From Maricaulis sp017643475 (lineage in GTDB: Bacteria; Pseudomonadota; Alphaproteobacteria; Caulobacterales; Maricaulaceae), in NCBI RefSeq assembly GCF_047123815.1, contig NZ_CP138920.1, positions 3,162,001-3,226,000 on the forward strand: 64,000 bases of DNA, given 5' to 3'. Below, piece after piece: positions 17,119 through 25,906 of the stretch. Made by a program: the position numbers and the translations under genes. Below the pieces are notes generated by a model, which was given only the letters and a program-made list of their open reading frames with translations, did no database searches and was not told the origin of the DNA. The first letter of the stretch is position 1. Every line of letters starts with the position of its first letter.

Positions 17119-18393
17119 ATGAGTAAGACGACAGGCGGCGAAGGCGAAGCGAAGAACACGCTGTATTGTTCTTTCTGCGGCAAGAGCCAGCACGAGGTTC
17201 GCAAGCTGATTGCGGGACCGACCGTCTTTATCTGCGACGAGTGTGTTGAACTCTGCATGGATATCATCCGTGAGGAGAGCAAGTCTTCGCTGGTCAAGTC
17301 CAAGGGCAACGTCCCGGCTCCGCAGGAGATCTTCGATATCCTGAACGACTATGTGATCGGGCAGGGGCATGCCAAGCGCGTACTGTCCGTTGCCGTCCAC
17401 AACCACTACAAACGTCTCAACCACGCCACCCAGAATGGCGGTGATGTCGAGCTGGCCAAGTCCAACATCCTGCTGATTGGCCCGACGGGTTGCGGCAAGA
17501 CGCTGCTGGCCCAGACCCTCGCACGCATCCTGGATGTGCCGTTCACGATGGCGGACGCCACCACTCTGACCGAAGCCGGTTATGTTGGTGAGGACGTCGA
17601 GAATATCGTGCTGAAACTGCTGCAGGCCGCCGACTACAATGTTGAGCGAGCCCAGCGCGGCATCGTCTATATCGACGAGATCGACAAGATCTCGCGCAAG
17701 TCCGACAACCCGTCCATCACCCGTGATGTGTCCGGTGAGGGCGTGCAGCAGGCTCTGCTGAAAATCATGGAAGGCACGGTCGCATCCGTGCCGCCGCAGG
17801 GTGGTCGCAAGCATCCGCAGCAGGAATTCCTGCAGGTCGACACCACGAATATCCTGTTTGTCGTTGGCGGTGCCTTTGCCGGTCTCGACAAGGTGATCTC
17901 CCAGCGCGGGCAGGGTTCTTCCATCGGTTTTGGCGCCGATGTGCGTGAGCCGGATGATCGTGGCACCGGCGAAATTCTGCGTGATGTCGAGCCGGATGAC
18001 CTCAACCGTTTCGGCCTGATCCCGGAATTCGTCGGTCGTCTGCCGGTTATCGCAACCCTGGAAGATCTGGACGAGGGTGCCCTGATCAAGATCCTGACCG
18101 AGCCGAAAAACGCTCTGGTCAAGCAGTATCAGCGCCTGTTCGAGATGGAAGGCGTTGGCCTGACCTTTACCGAAGATGCGCTCAAGGCGATCGCCCAGCG
18201 TGCGATCCAGCGCAAGACCGGTGCGCGCGGCCTGCGCTCGATCATGGAAGGCATTCTGCTGGAAACCATGTTCGAACTGCCTGGCCTTGATGGTGTTGAA
18301 GAGGTCGTGGTCAACGGCGAAGTCGTTGATGGCAATGGTAAACCTCTCTACATCTATGCAGACCGCAAGGAAGAGACAGCCGAGGGCGCTTGA
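17119..18393 (+). CDS. clpX: ATP-dependent Clp protease ATP-binding subunit ClpX
   Basis: A 424-residue AAA+ unfoldase. The N-terminal C4 zinc-binding domain has Cys pairs in YCSFCGKS and FICDECVELC. The AAA+ core has Walker A GPTGCGKT, the pore loop GYVGED, Walker B IVYIDEIDKI, and sensor 2 KTGARGLRSIMEG. It unfolds substrates and feeds them to ClpP. It lies between clpP and lon on the same strand, with 164- and 134-bp gaps that could hold separate promoters. Confidence 0.98.
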   Translation: MSKTTGGEGEAKNTLYCSFCGKSQHEVRKLIAGPTVFICDECVELCMDIIREESKSSLVKSKGNVPAPQEIFDILNDYVIGQGHAKRVLSVAVHNHYKRLNHATQNGGDVELAKSNILLIGPTGCGKTLLAQTLARILDVPFTMADATTLTEAGYVGEDVENIVLKLLQAADYNVERAQRGIVYIDEIDKISRKSDNPSITRDVSGEGVQQALLKIMEGTVASVPPQGGRKHPQQEFLQVDTTNILFVVGGAFAGLDKVISQRGQGSSIGFGADVREPDDRGTGEILRDVEPDDLNRFGLIPEFVGRLPVIATLEDLDEGALIKILTEPKNALVKQYQRLFEMEGVGLTFTEDALKAIAQRAIQRKTGARGLRSIMEGILLETMFELPGLDGVEEVVVNGEVVDGNGKPLYIYADRKEETAEGA

Positions 18394-18527
18394 CGTTCGG
18401 CTCTCGGATCGCCACCTGTTGATCTGAAGACAGCCTCAACTGTCACAGTCTTAGCCGCCGGTTCCACCGCGAATCGCGTCAAATTCCCATTGAATGCGAC
18501 GCGGCTGGAGCCGCGAATGGAGTATCC

Positions 18528-20930
18528 ATGTCCACAGTGAAAACCCTTCCGCTTCTGCCGCTTCGCGACATTGTCGTTTTCCCGCACATGATCGTGCCGC
18601 TGTTTGTCGGCCGGGAAAAATCCGTGAAGGCCCTGGAAGAAGTGATGCGGGCGGACAAGCAGATCCTGCTCGCGACCCAGCGTAATGCGTCTGACGATGA
18701 ACCGGCTCCGAACGCCATTCATTCAACCGGTGTGATCGCGTCTGTCCTGCAATTGCTGAAACTGCCCGATGGCACCGTCAAGGTGCTGGTCGAAGGCGGC
18801 GTGCGTGTCGAGATCAGCAAGCACCTCGACAACGAGACCTATCACGAGGCGGAGTGCGAAACGATCATCGAGGACCAGGGCGATGAAAGCGAACACGAAG
18901 CGCTGATGCGCTCGGTCGCCGCCAAGTTCGATGACTACGTCAAGCTGAACAAGAAAGTCCCGCCGGAAGCCCTCGCGTCGCTGCCTCAGATCACTGATCC
19001 GGGCAAGCTGGCCGATACGATTTCCGCCCACCTGGCCGTCAAGATCGAGGAGAAGCAGAGCCTGCTTGAAGAGACGGATGTTTCTTCGCGTCTCGAACGT
19101 GTGCTCGGCCTGATGGAAGGCGAGATCGGCGTGCTGCAGGTCGAGAAAAAGATCCGCAGCCGCGTCAAGCGCCAGATGGAAAAGACGCAGCGCGAATACT
19201 ATCTGAATGAACAGATGAAGGCGATCCAGCGTGAGCTGGGTGAGGGCGATGACGGCCGCGAGGAACTCGCAGAGCTGGAACAGCGTCTGTCCGAAGCCAA
19301 ATTGTCCAAGGAAGCGCGCACCAAGGCCGATGCCGAGTTCAAGAAACTCCGCCAGATGAGCCCGATGTCCGCCGAGGCGACGGTTGTTCGCAATTATCTC
19401 GACTGGATCCTGGCGCTGCCCTGGGGCAAGCGCAAACGCCTCAAGAACGATCTGGGGCGTGCCGAGGGCATTCTCGACAGCGATCATTATGGTCTGGAGA
19501 AGGTCAAGGAGCGCATTCTCGAGCACCTCGCTGTGCAGGCGCGCACCAAGAAGCTGCGTGGCCCGATCCTGTGTCTTGTCGGTCCGCCGGGCGTGGGCAA
19601 GACCTCGCTGGGTCGTTCCATCGCCAAGGCAACGGGACGTGACTTTGTGCGCATGTCGCTGGGCGGTGTGCGTGACGAGGCTGAGATCCGCGGTCACCGC
19701 CGGACCTATATCGGTTCCATGCCGGGCCGCATCATCCAGTCGATGAAAAAGACAAATTCGTCCAACCCGCTCTTCCTGCTCGATGAGATCGACAAGCTGG
19801 GCGCGGATTATCGTGGCGACCCGGCGTCTGCCCTGCTTGAAGTGCTGGACCCGGAACAGAATTCGACCTTTGCCGATCACTATCTGGAAGTCGATTACGA
19901 TCTGTCCGACATTATGTTCGTGACGACGGCAAACACGCTCAACCTGCCGCAACCCCTTCTCGACCGGATGGAGATCATCCGCATCGCCGGTTACACCGAG
20001 GATGAGAAAGTCGAGATCGCCAAGCGCCACCTCCTGCCCAAGACGCTGAAGAACCACGCGCTCAAGGCCGACGAGTGGGAGCTGACCGAGGACGGTCTGC
20101 GTGACCTGATCCGCTATTACACGCGCGAAGCTGGCGTGCGTAATCTCGAGCGTGAAATCTCCAATCTGGCGCGCAAGTCCGTGCGCAAGATCGAGAGCGG
20201 TGAAGAGAAAACGATCTCTATTACACCGGCCAATCTCAAGGACTATTCCGGTATCCGCAAACACCGTTTCGGTGAGACCGAGAACCAGGACCAGATTGGT
20301 GTTGTCACCGGACTTGCCTGGACGGAAGTCGGTGGTGACCTGTTGACGATCGAAGCCGTGCGCATGCCCGGAAAGGGCCAGATGAAGGTCACCGGTAATC
20401 TGCGCGATGTGATGAAGGAATCGATCTCCGCAGCGAACTCCTTTGTGCAGTCGCGCGCGCCATCCGTCGGCGTAAAGCCCACCGTGTTCCGCGCAACCGA
20501 TATCCACGTTCACGTGCCCGAAGGGGCAACGCCGAAGGACGGTCCGTCAGCGGGTATCGGCATGATGACTGCCATCGTCTCCGTGCTGACCGGAATTCCG
20601 GTGTGCAAGGACATTGCCATGACCGGCGAGATCACCTTGCGTGGCCGTGTCCTGCCGATCGGCGGGTTGAAGGAAAAACTGCTCGCGGCCCTGCGCGGCG
20701 GTGTTAAGACGGTGCTTATTCCGAAAGAGAATGAGAAGGATCTTGAGGAGATCCCGGACAACGTCAAGGAAGGCCTGGAAATCATTCCGGTCGAGACTGC
20801 TGATGAAGTCCTCACGCGCGCCCTGGTCGAGCCAGTCGAGCCGGTCGAGTGGACCGAGGCGGACGAGGCTGCCCTGGCGGCGGTTTCCTCTACACCAGGT
20901 GGAGGCGAGAGCACGCCGATTGCGCACTAG
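18528..20930 (+). CDS. lon: ATP-dependent protease Lon
   Basis: An 800-residue LonA-type protease. The N-terminal substrate domain starts LPLLPLRDIVVFPHMIVPLF, followed by a coiled-coil middle, the AAA+ module (GPPGVGKTSLGRSIA Walker A; FLLDEIDKLG Walker B), and the protease domain with catalytic Ser in GATPKDGPSAGIGM and Lys in GGLKEKLLAA. It degrades misfolded and specific regulatory proteins in the cytoplasm. The start has GGAG seven bases upstream. The gene ends at a strong terminator 30 bases after its stop. The hupB gene that often follows lon in proteobacteria is absent. Confidence 0.98.
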   Translation: MSTVKTLPLLPLRDIVVFPHMIVPLFVGREKSVKALEEVMRADKQILLATQRNASDDEPAPNAIHSTGVIASVLQLLKLPDGTVKVLVEGGVRVEISKHLDNETYHEAECETIIEDQGDESEHEALMRSVAAKFDDYVKLNKKVPPEALASLPQITDPGKLADTISAHLAVKIEEKQSLLEETDVSSRLERVLGLMEGEIGVLQVEKKIRSRVKRQMEKTQREYYLNEQMKAIQRELGEGDDGREELAELEQRLSEAKLSKEARTKADAEFKKLRQMSPMSAEATVVRNYLDWILALPWGKRKRLKNDLGRAEGILDSDHYGLEKVKERILEHLAVQARTKKLRGPILCLVGPPGVGKTSLGRSIAKATGRDFVRMSLGGVRDEAEIRGHRRTYIGSMPGRIIQSMKKTNSSNPLFLLDEIDKLGADYRGDPASALLEVLDPEQNSTFADHYLEVDYDLSDIMFVTTANTLNLPQPLLDRMEIIRIAGYTEDEKVEIAKRHLLPKTLKNHALKADEWELTEDGLRDLIRYYTREAGVRNLEREISNLARKSVRKIESGEEKTISITPANLKDYSGIRKHRFGETENQDQIGVVTGLAWTEVGGDLLTIEAVRMPGKGQMKVTGNLRDVMKESISAANSFVQSRAPSVGVKPTVFRATDIHVHVPEGATPKDGPSAGIGMMTAIVSVLTGIPVCKDIAMTGEITLRGRVLPIGGLKEKLLAALRGGVKTVLIPKENEKDLEEIPDNVKEGLEIIPVETADEVLTRALVEPVEPVEWTEADEAALAAVSSTPGGGESTPIAH

Positions 20931-20962
20931 TTTCACCTGAAACGAATTTGAGCAATAAAATG

Positions 20963-20993
20963 AGAGCCGGGATGCTTATCCCGGCTCTTTTTT
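20963..20993 (+). terminator. Rho-independent terminator of lon
   Basis: AGAGCCGGGA, loop TGCTTA, TCCCGGCTCT forms a perfect 10-bp stem followed by T6. Confidence 0.93.
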
Positions 20994-21061
20994 GCAGAAA
21001 ACGGCGCTTTGTTAACTCTGAGGGGATTGACGCCACCCGACCGGCTGCGCACAGTCTCCGC

Positions 21062-21133
21062 ATGACTTGCACGACTTATTTCTTTTTTGGCTATTTTACC
21101 GACGTGACCCGAACGGGGGCGGTGGCCGGATAG
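21062..21133 (+). CDS. Phe/Tyr-rich leader peptide of pheA
   Basis: A 23-codon open frame between the lon terminator and pheA. Residues 6-12 read YFFFGYF, giving four Phe and two Tyr codons in seven positions, far above chance. Its stop is 25 bases before a terminator hairpin that lies just ahead of the pheA start. This is the layout of transcription attenuation by ribosome stalling at Phe codons, established for enterobacterial pheA. I did not resolve a clean anti-terminator pairing. It encodes no enzyme; the peptide itself is expected to be non-functional. Confidence 0.75.
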   Translation: MTCTTYFFFGYFTDVTRTGAVAG

Positions 21134-21158
21134 TTTGCGTGACAAGCAACAAGTTTCC

Positions 21159-21186
21159 AGGACCTCCCCGAGCGGGAGGTCCTTTT
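21159..21186 (+). terminator. Attenuator terminator in the pheA leader
   Basis: AGGACCTCCC, loop CGAGC, GGGAGGTCCT is a perfect 10-bp stem followed by TTTT. It stands between the leader-peptide stop (21133) and the pheA ATG (21204), where a constitutive terminator would silence pheA, so it is best read as conditional. Confidence 0.8.
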
Positions 21187-21203
21187 CATTTGGGGTAAAG
21201 GAC

Positions 21204-22358
21204 ATGAGCGACACACAAGCGAGGGACCAGGTCCGTCAGCAGATTTCCGAACTGGACCGGTTATTGATCGACACCATCGCGAAACGCGGTGACCTGGTGG
21301 AGGAAATCCTCCGCGCCAAGGCCGAACAGGGGTTGCCAGTGCGCGATCGTGAGCGCGAGCAGGCCGTGCTTCTCGATGCTGTTGAACGCGGCAAGTCCCA
21401 AGGTGTGGCGCCGGAACTGGTAGAGGGCCTGTTCCAGGGCCTGTTCGAAGCGTCGATCCAGCGCCAGCGCACCCATTTCGACAGCATGCGCGATGAAGAC
21501 CTCAACGAAGCAACTGTCGCCTATCTCGGCGGCCCAGGAAGCTACAGCCATATCGCTGCCCAGCGTGTGTTTGAACGCCGCAATGCGAGTGTCGTTCCGG
21601 CCCCCAAACGCGACTTCATCTCCATCTTCCGCGCTGTGGAGAGCGGCGAGGTGGATTTCGGTGTTATCCCCATCGAGAACACCACGACCGGTTCCATCAA
21701 TGAAGTTTATGACCTTCTTCTCGCTGGCAATGCCCGTATCGTTGGTGAGTTCCTTTTGCGCGTCGATCACTGCCTGATTGGCCGGTCCACGGGGCTGGGG
21801 CGCATCAGTCGCGTCTATGGCCACCCTCAGGCGCTGGCGCAGTCACGCCGCTGGCTGGCCGGACATCCCGAGATCGAGTCCCACATGGCGTCCAGTTCGA
21901 CCCGTGCGCTTGAGCGCTTGCTTGAGGATGATGATACGGCCGGCGTGATCGCGGGGGCTGACGCCGCTGCGCTCTTTGGATTTGACATCCTGGAAAGCGG
22001 TGTTGGCGATCACGAGCAGAATATCACGCGTTTCATCGTTCTGGGACGCGACAGCAAGAACCCGACGCGTGAGGTCGAGTGCAAGACATCGATGATGTTC
22101 ACCACACGTGATACGCCGGGCGCGCTCGTGGATGCGCTGATGGGGTTCCGCGATGGGGCCGTGAACCTGGTCAAGCTGGAAAGCCGTCCCATTCCGGGCA
22201 ATCCCTGGGAAGAGATGTTCATCATGGATGTGGATGGCCATGTCGAGGACAGGGTCATCAAGGACGCGATGGCCGTGCTCGAGGAGCACACACGTGAGAT
22301 CAAGCAGCTGGGCTGTTACGCGTCCGATCGTATTGATCAGGTGAGTATCGCCGAGTAG
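21204..22358 (+). CDS. pheA: Bifunctional chorismate mutase/prephenate dehydratase (P-protein)
   Basis: A 384-residue enzyme with three parts. Residues ~5-90 form an AroQ chorismate mutase helix bundle (QISELDRLLIDTIAKRGDLVEEI). Residues ~100-280 form the prephenate dehydratase (VAYLGGPGSYSHIAAQRVF, IPIENTTTGSINEVYDLL, DHEQNITRFIVLGR with the TRF motif). Residues ~290-375 form the ACT regulatory domain with the Phe-binding ESRP motif (KLESRPIPGNPWEEMFIMD). It makes phenylpyruvate from chorismate and should be feedback-inhibited by Phe. The ATG at 21204 has AAAGGA directly upstream. Expression is probably attenuated by the leader at 21062-21186. Confidence 0.96.
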   Translation: MSDTQARDQVRQQISELDRLLIDTIAKRGDLVEEILRAKAEQGLPVRDREREQAVLLDAVERGKSQGVAPELVEGLFQGLFEASIQRQRTHFDSMRDEDLNEATVAYLGGPGSYSHIAAQRVFERRNASVVPAPKRDFISIFRAVESGEVDFGVIPIENTTTGSINEVYDLLLAGNARIVGEFLLRVDHCLIGRSTGLGRISRVYGHPQALAQSRRWLAGHPEIESHMASSSTRALERLLEDDDTAGVIAGADAAALFGFDILESGVGDHEQNITRFIVLGRDSKNPTREVECKTSMMFTTRDTPGALVDALMGFRDGAVNLVKLESRPIPGNPWEEMFIMDVDGHVEDRVIKDAMAVLEEHTREIKQLGCYASDRIDQVSIAE

Positions 22359-22382
22359 GTCACGGCAGACTATTCCCAGAAT

Positions 22383-22419
22383 CGGCTCATCGGGTTTACA
22401 AGCCCCGATGAGCCGTTTT
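22383..22419 (+). terminator. Rho-independent terminator of pheA
   Basis: CGGCTCATCGGG and CCCGATGAGCCG form a 12-bp stem with a nine-base loop and TTTT. It lies 24 bases after the pheA stop, just before the convergent yiaA-like gene. Confidence 0.88.
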
Positions 22420-22429
22420 GCTGTCAGGC

Positions 22430-22699
22430 CTACGCCGCATCCTTGGATGCATATTCACTCAGCAATTTTTCCTGCTTGGCGCGTTCGACCTTGCTGGAAA
22501 ATTGCTCATTGATCCGCACTTCCTGCAGCGTTTTTACCAGGGTGATGAGAGAGCCGCAGAGGAATAGGATCCCCATGCCAAGATAGCCCTTGGTCGACAG
22601 ATCAACCGGCATCAGCAAAAGGGAGAGGGAGAGCATGCCCAGGGCAATAGCCACACAGGCATAATTGAAACCGATCCAGAGTTTTGATTGTTCCAGCAT
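22430..22699 (-). CDS. YiaA/YiaB-family inner-membrane protein
   Basis: An 89-residue protein with two hydrophobic segments (about residues 8-30 and 40-60), matching the two-helix YiaAB family, and a charged C-terminal tail. It starts one base after the stop of the PspA-like gene, so the two are translationally linked. The family's molecular role is not known; linkage to PspA suggests envelope stress. The promoter and operator lie upstream of the PspA-like gene. Confidence 0.8.
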   Translation of the reverse strand: MLEQSKLWIGFNYACVAIALGMLSLSLLLMPVDLSTKGYLGMGILFLCGSLITLVKTLQEVRINEQFSSKVERAKQEKLLSEYASKDAA

Positions 22700-22700
22700 G

Positions 22701-23396
22701 TCATTTCTCCTCGTCCTGGCTCATGCCAGCGCGAATGCGGGCCAGCACGGCGTCGGTTGAGTGGGGAGCAGGGGCTCCGCAGCCTTCTGCAGCCAGTCGG
22801 TCCAGTACAGTGTCTGGGTCGTTTTCGGTCGCGATTTCCTCCAGGATCTCCATATGTTCATAGGCGTCTGGTTGATCGAGGAAGGCGTTGAGTACACGCT
22901 CGCCCTCAATGAGCGCTGCAATGCCGGTAATATCCCCGCTCAACTCCGCCGTCGTTCTGCGCTCGGCCGCCACCGTCCGGGCCGTAGAGAGCCCCTGTTT
23001 CAACTCCAGCAACCGGGTTTGGCCGGAATCGATCATCCGGCGCAGTCGTTCGATGGCGAGTTGGTTCCTGGAAATGGATGTGTCGAGGCGTTCGACATCA
23101 CGTTCCAGCCGCGCCAGATGTCCTGCCGCATCCTCTGCAAGGGCCGTCAGGTCAGAACACAGTGCCTTTTTAATCCTATTTTCCAGCTCTCTCGCCTGGC
23201 CGGTCAGGCTGGTGCGTGAACCGGTTTCATTCCTTTCCTTTAGGATCAGCCCGGCGAGGCGCTGTTTGGCATTGGCCTGCGCCATCTCAGCATCCTCGAT
23301 TCTCTGCTCCAGTATGGTGATAGCATTCTGGCGCTCGATGGAGCGCTCGGTCTTGCGGACTTCGCCCCGCATGACGGTCATCAAGGTAGAGAACAT
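22701..23396 (-). CDS. PspA/IM30-family phage-shock-like protein
   Basis: A 231-residue, almost wholly alpha-helical protein, with long coiled-coil segments from ~25 to ~165 (heptad-like Arg/Glu/Leu pattern) and the Met-rich amphipathic N-terminus MFSTLMTVMRGEVRKTE expected of PspA relatives, which coat and stabilise stressed inner membrane. The ATG at 23396 has GGAGG five bases upstream; the open frame extends to 23453, but that part overlaps the operator. The C-terminal ~50 residues (DAYEHMEILEEIATENDPDTV) are not typical of PspA. It forms an operon with the YiaA-like gene and is divergent from a TetR gene. Confidence 0.78.
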   Translation of the reverse strand: MFSTLMTVMRGEVRKTERSIERQNAITILEQRIEDAEMAQANAKQRLAGLILKERNETGSRTSLTGQARELENRIKKALCSDLTALAEDAAGHLARLERDVERLDTSISRNQLAIERLRRMIDSGQTRLLELKQGLSTARTVAAERRTTAELSGDITGIAALIEGERVLNAFLDQPDAYEHMEILEEIATENDPDTVLDRLAAEGCGAPAPHSTDAVLARIRAGMSQDEEK

Positions 23397-23410
23397 CGAT
23401 ACCTCCATAA

Positions 23411-23425
23411 ATGAACAATGTTCAT
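23411..23425. promoter_or_regulatory. TetR-type operator, site 1
   Basis: ATGAAC-AAT-GTTCAT is a perfect 6-bp inverted repeat with a three-base spacer, 14 bases ahead of the PspA-like start. The same half-sites recur at 23466-23480. The position overlaps the likely 5' leader or promoter of the pspA-yiaA unit. Confidence 0.75.
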
Positions 23426-23465
23426 AAACAGAGTGGAAGCGAATATCATTCATTCAAGGTGTAAA

Positions 23466-23480
23466 ATGAACCTTGTTCAT
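23466..23480. promoter_or_regulatory. TetR-type operator, site 2
   Basis: ATGAAC-CTT-GTTCAT has the same half-sites as site 1, with its start 55 bp away and only the spacer changed. It lies 27 bases ahead of the TetR ATG, where it would allow autorepression. Conserved arms with a variable spacer argue for one shared dimeric regulator. Confidence 0.75.
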
Positions 23481-23507
23481 TAAATAATATTATGGTTGAA
23501 CGTAGAA

Positions 23508-24134
23508 ATGGAAACGAATTCACGTAACGCGCGGGGGCGAGGGCGCCCGCCTCTGTCAGACGGTGTCCGCCAGCGGCTGTTATCCCATGCGCGTGAACTC
23601 TTGCGTTCCGGCGAGCAGGAAAAGCTTCCGATACGCCAGCTTGCCGCGAGTGCGGGCGTAAGTACAGGTTCATTCTACAAGTTTTTTCCTGATCAGCATG
23701 CGCTGCGCGAAGCCTTGGCCATGGATGTCTATGCCGAACTGGCGCTGATCCTGGATCGTACATTGACTCAAGCCGCGGAACGCTCGGTCCTGGAACGGGT
23801 CATGCAAATGGCTGTGTCCTACGTCGACTATGTGCAGGCGAACGAGAAACTTTGGGCGAATCTCCTGGAGTTCCGGCGCCAGTATCGAGATTCGAATGCG
23901 CTGGCTGTTGAGGCCGAAAATGCACTCTTTGGTGTGCTTGAAGCAGAATTGGATAAACTCGAGGGGGTCAATGAACCCGAGCTTCGTGCCGACCTCGCAC
24001 GTGCCCTGTGGGCGAGCGTGCATGGCATTACTGTGCAGACGGTTCCCAATAGTTTCAAGGAAGATCCAAAGGGCGATGCCCTGGAACAAATGCGCCTGAT
24101 AATCGACGCTGTGATCACGCGTTACAGTTCCTAG
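23508..24134 (+). CDS. TetR-family transcriptional regulator
   Basis: About 208 residues. The N-terminal helix-turn-helix is clear: RLLSHARELLRSGEQEKLPIRQLAASAGVSTGSFYKFFPDQHALREAL. The C-terminal ~140 residues form the helical ligand/dimer domain, ligand unknown. The ATG at 23508 is preferred; a TTG at 23496 is in frame. It is divergent from the PspA/YiaA-like pair, and two identical-arm operators lie between them, so it most likely represses that pair and itself. Not a sigma-54 PspF-type control. Confidence 0.88.
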   Translation: METNSRNARGRGRPPLSDGVRQRLLSHARELLRSGEQEKLPIRQLAASAGVSTGSFYKFFPDQHALREALAMDVYAELALILDRTLTQAAERSVLERVMQMAVSYVDYVQANEKLWANLLEFRRQYRDSNALAVEAENALFGVLEAELDKLEGVNEPELRADLARALWASVHGITVQTVPNSFKEDPKGDALEQMRLIIDAVITRYSS

Positions 24135-24193
24135 CGCATGAAGCGCTTGCCAAGGAGCGTTTGGCTTATTAGAACGCGCGCTCCACACCGGAT

Positions 24194-24269
24194 GGGCGGT
24201 TAGCTCAGTTGGGAGAGCATCTCGTTTACACCGAGAGGGTCGGGGGTTCGAGCCCCTCACCGCCCACCA
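24194..24269 (+). tRNA. tRNA-Val (UAC)
   Basis: A 76-base tRNA with acceptor stem GGGCGGT/ACCGCCC, D-arm TAGCTCAGTTGGGAGAGC, anticodon loop TTTACAC (anticodon TAC), T-loop GGTTCGAGCCC, and encoded CCA at 24267-24269. Confidence 0.97.
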
Positions 24270-24344
24270 TCCTTCGACCTGCGGGTTTCGGACGGCGAGC
24301 CATTCGGGAAAGCAGGCGAACATTCAGAGTGGATGGTGCGATGT

Positions 24345-24375
24345 CCTCCGACGCCTTGGCGACGGAGGGTTTTTT
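24345..24375 (+). terminator. Terminator after tRNA-Val
   Basis: CCTCCG and CGGAGG pair around a 12-base region and are followed by GTTTTTTG; the stem may extend through a mismatch. It ends the tRNA-Val transcript; the next gene is convergent. Confidence 0.7.
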
Positions 24376-24494
24376 GTGCCTTTTTCAGTCTCGCGACAGC
24401 TTGTTTCGAAGATGCCTCCTTACGGGATCGGACCGATCGACCCTCGGTGGCGTTTGCGAAAGTGACGCACCTGCACCGGTCAGACTGGGCCGCC

Positions 24495-25894
24495 TCAGAC
24501 GAAGGCGGGCGAGCCTGTGAAGTTGCTTAGACCGGGCAGGGCGATGGCCAGTTCCTGATCGTTCAGGCCGAACCAACGCCCCAGAGTGGCTGCATATTGT
24601 TCGACCGAGGTCGTGGGGATAAGGCGACCATTTCCGGCGTCCTGGGCGTGTTCGAAGCCGTATTCAGGCATTTGACCATAGATCTGGCGGCCATTGACTG
24701 CACCACCGATTATAAAGTGGTGAGATCCCCAGCCATGATCGGTGCCATCACCATTGATGGACAGGGTACGGCCGAAATCCGAGGCGGTGAAGATGGTGAC
24801 ATCATCACTCGCGCCGATTTCGCCCATGGCGGACTGGAAGGCGGCGATACCTGCGGCCAGCTGGGACTGGCGATTGATCAGGTCGCGTGCTTGCGTCGAG
24901 TGGGTGTCGAAACCACCCAGTCCGACGAAGAAGACCTGGCGGGAGGCGCCGAGGACATTGCGAAGAGAAATCGCTTCGGCAACCGTGCGCAATTGCTGCG
25001 CGAAATACCCACCCGGAAACTCCGTGGTGATCTCGGCGACTTCGTCTCGGGCGTTGGAATAGGCCTCATTGGCGTCCAGGGCCCTGCGGGAACGGTCGGT
25101 GATATCCTGTTGGAAGAGATTTGACGGGCTCAGGCCCTGCGACCGGAAATGGTCCTCCATCATCGCCGAGACACCCTGGCCCTCAGCTCCGAAATAGGGA
25201 GGCCATTGAATGGCGATCAGATTGTCCGGGCCACCAATGGACAGCTGGTATTGCTGGGCAACATCCCCGGACAGCCAGACTTGGTTCCCGAACGTACTCA
25301 TGCTGGTGAAGAGGGAGTTCTGGTTGGCATTCGCTTCCAGCGCGGCGTCAGCGAGACGTCCGCCCCAGCCAAACAGGGCACCTTCGGGAGCAGATGACAT
25401 CCAGGTGGATTGCTGGTCATTGTGGGAGAAAAGCTTGCGTGGAAGCCGAGCCTGGCCATTCAACACCATCTCCCGGTTGGTTGGCTCGAGCAGCGGGCCA
25501 ACATTCGCGAGGATTGCTGCATCACCCGATTCAAACATGGTGTGGAGGGGGCCAGCTCCTGCGGCAGCGCAAACTGGCGGCCGCCGAGTGAGCCGGCGTT
25601 TACAGGGTTGAGCGCCAGCAAATTGTCACGGCTGCGCGGGCTGTTGGCGCTGACATACTGCGAAAACAGGCTTTCGCGCGTGGTTGCGAAACTGTCGTGT
25701 GATGCCTGATCGTAGGGGATGACAGCATCATAGTGATCCATCCCTCCGAACAGGAAAACACAAACAAGTGCCTTGTATCCCGTCGTGTCTGCCGCCAGAG
25801 CCGGCATCGACATCAGGCTGGTGGTCAGTCCGCCAGTGCCGAGAAGACCGGCTGCGGATGCGCGGGAGAGGAAATCGCGTCGATTGAGTTTCAT
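24495..25894 (-). pseudogene. DUF1501 secreted protein, frameshifted
   Basis: Two overlapping frames together make one ~465-residue DUF1501 protein. The 5' part (from 25894) has a twin-arginine signal, MKLNRRDFLSRASAAGLLG, then VCVFLFGGMDHYDAVIPYD. The 3' part (stop at 24495) continues MFESGDAAILANVGPL and contains FGRTLSINGDGTDHGWGSHH. The break is at the G5 run 25547-25551: one more base gives a continuous ELAPLHTMFESGD reading, so the sequence is one base short. This is either a real inactivating deletion or a sequencing error. DUF1501 proteins are sulfatase-like and nearly always accompany DUF1800, as here; their substrate is unknown. Confidence 0.85.
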
Positions 25895-25906
25895 GAGCTT
25901 GTCCCC

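Noticed and set aside
18723..20513. A 596-codon antisense frame opposite lon
   Set aside because: Shadow of lon; same reasoning, no start signal or domain.
20931..21061. Expected hupB (HU) gene after lon
   Set aside because: Only the lon terminator and the start of the pheA leader are present.
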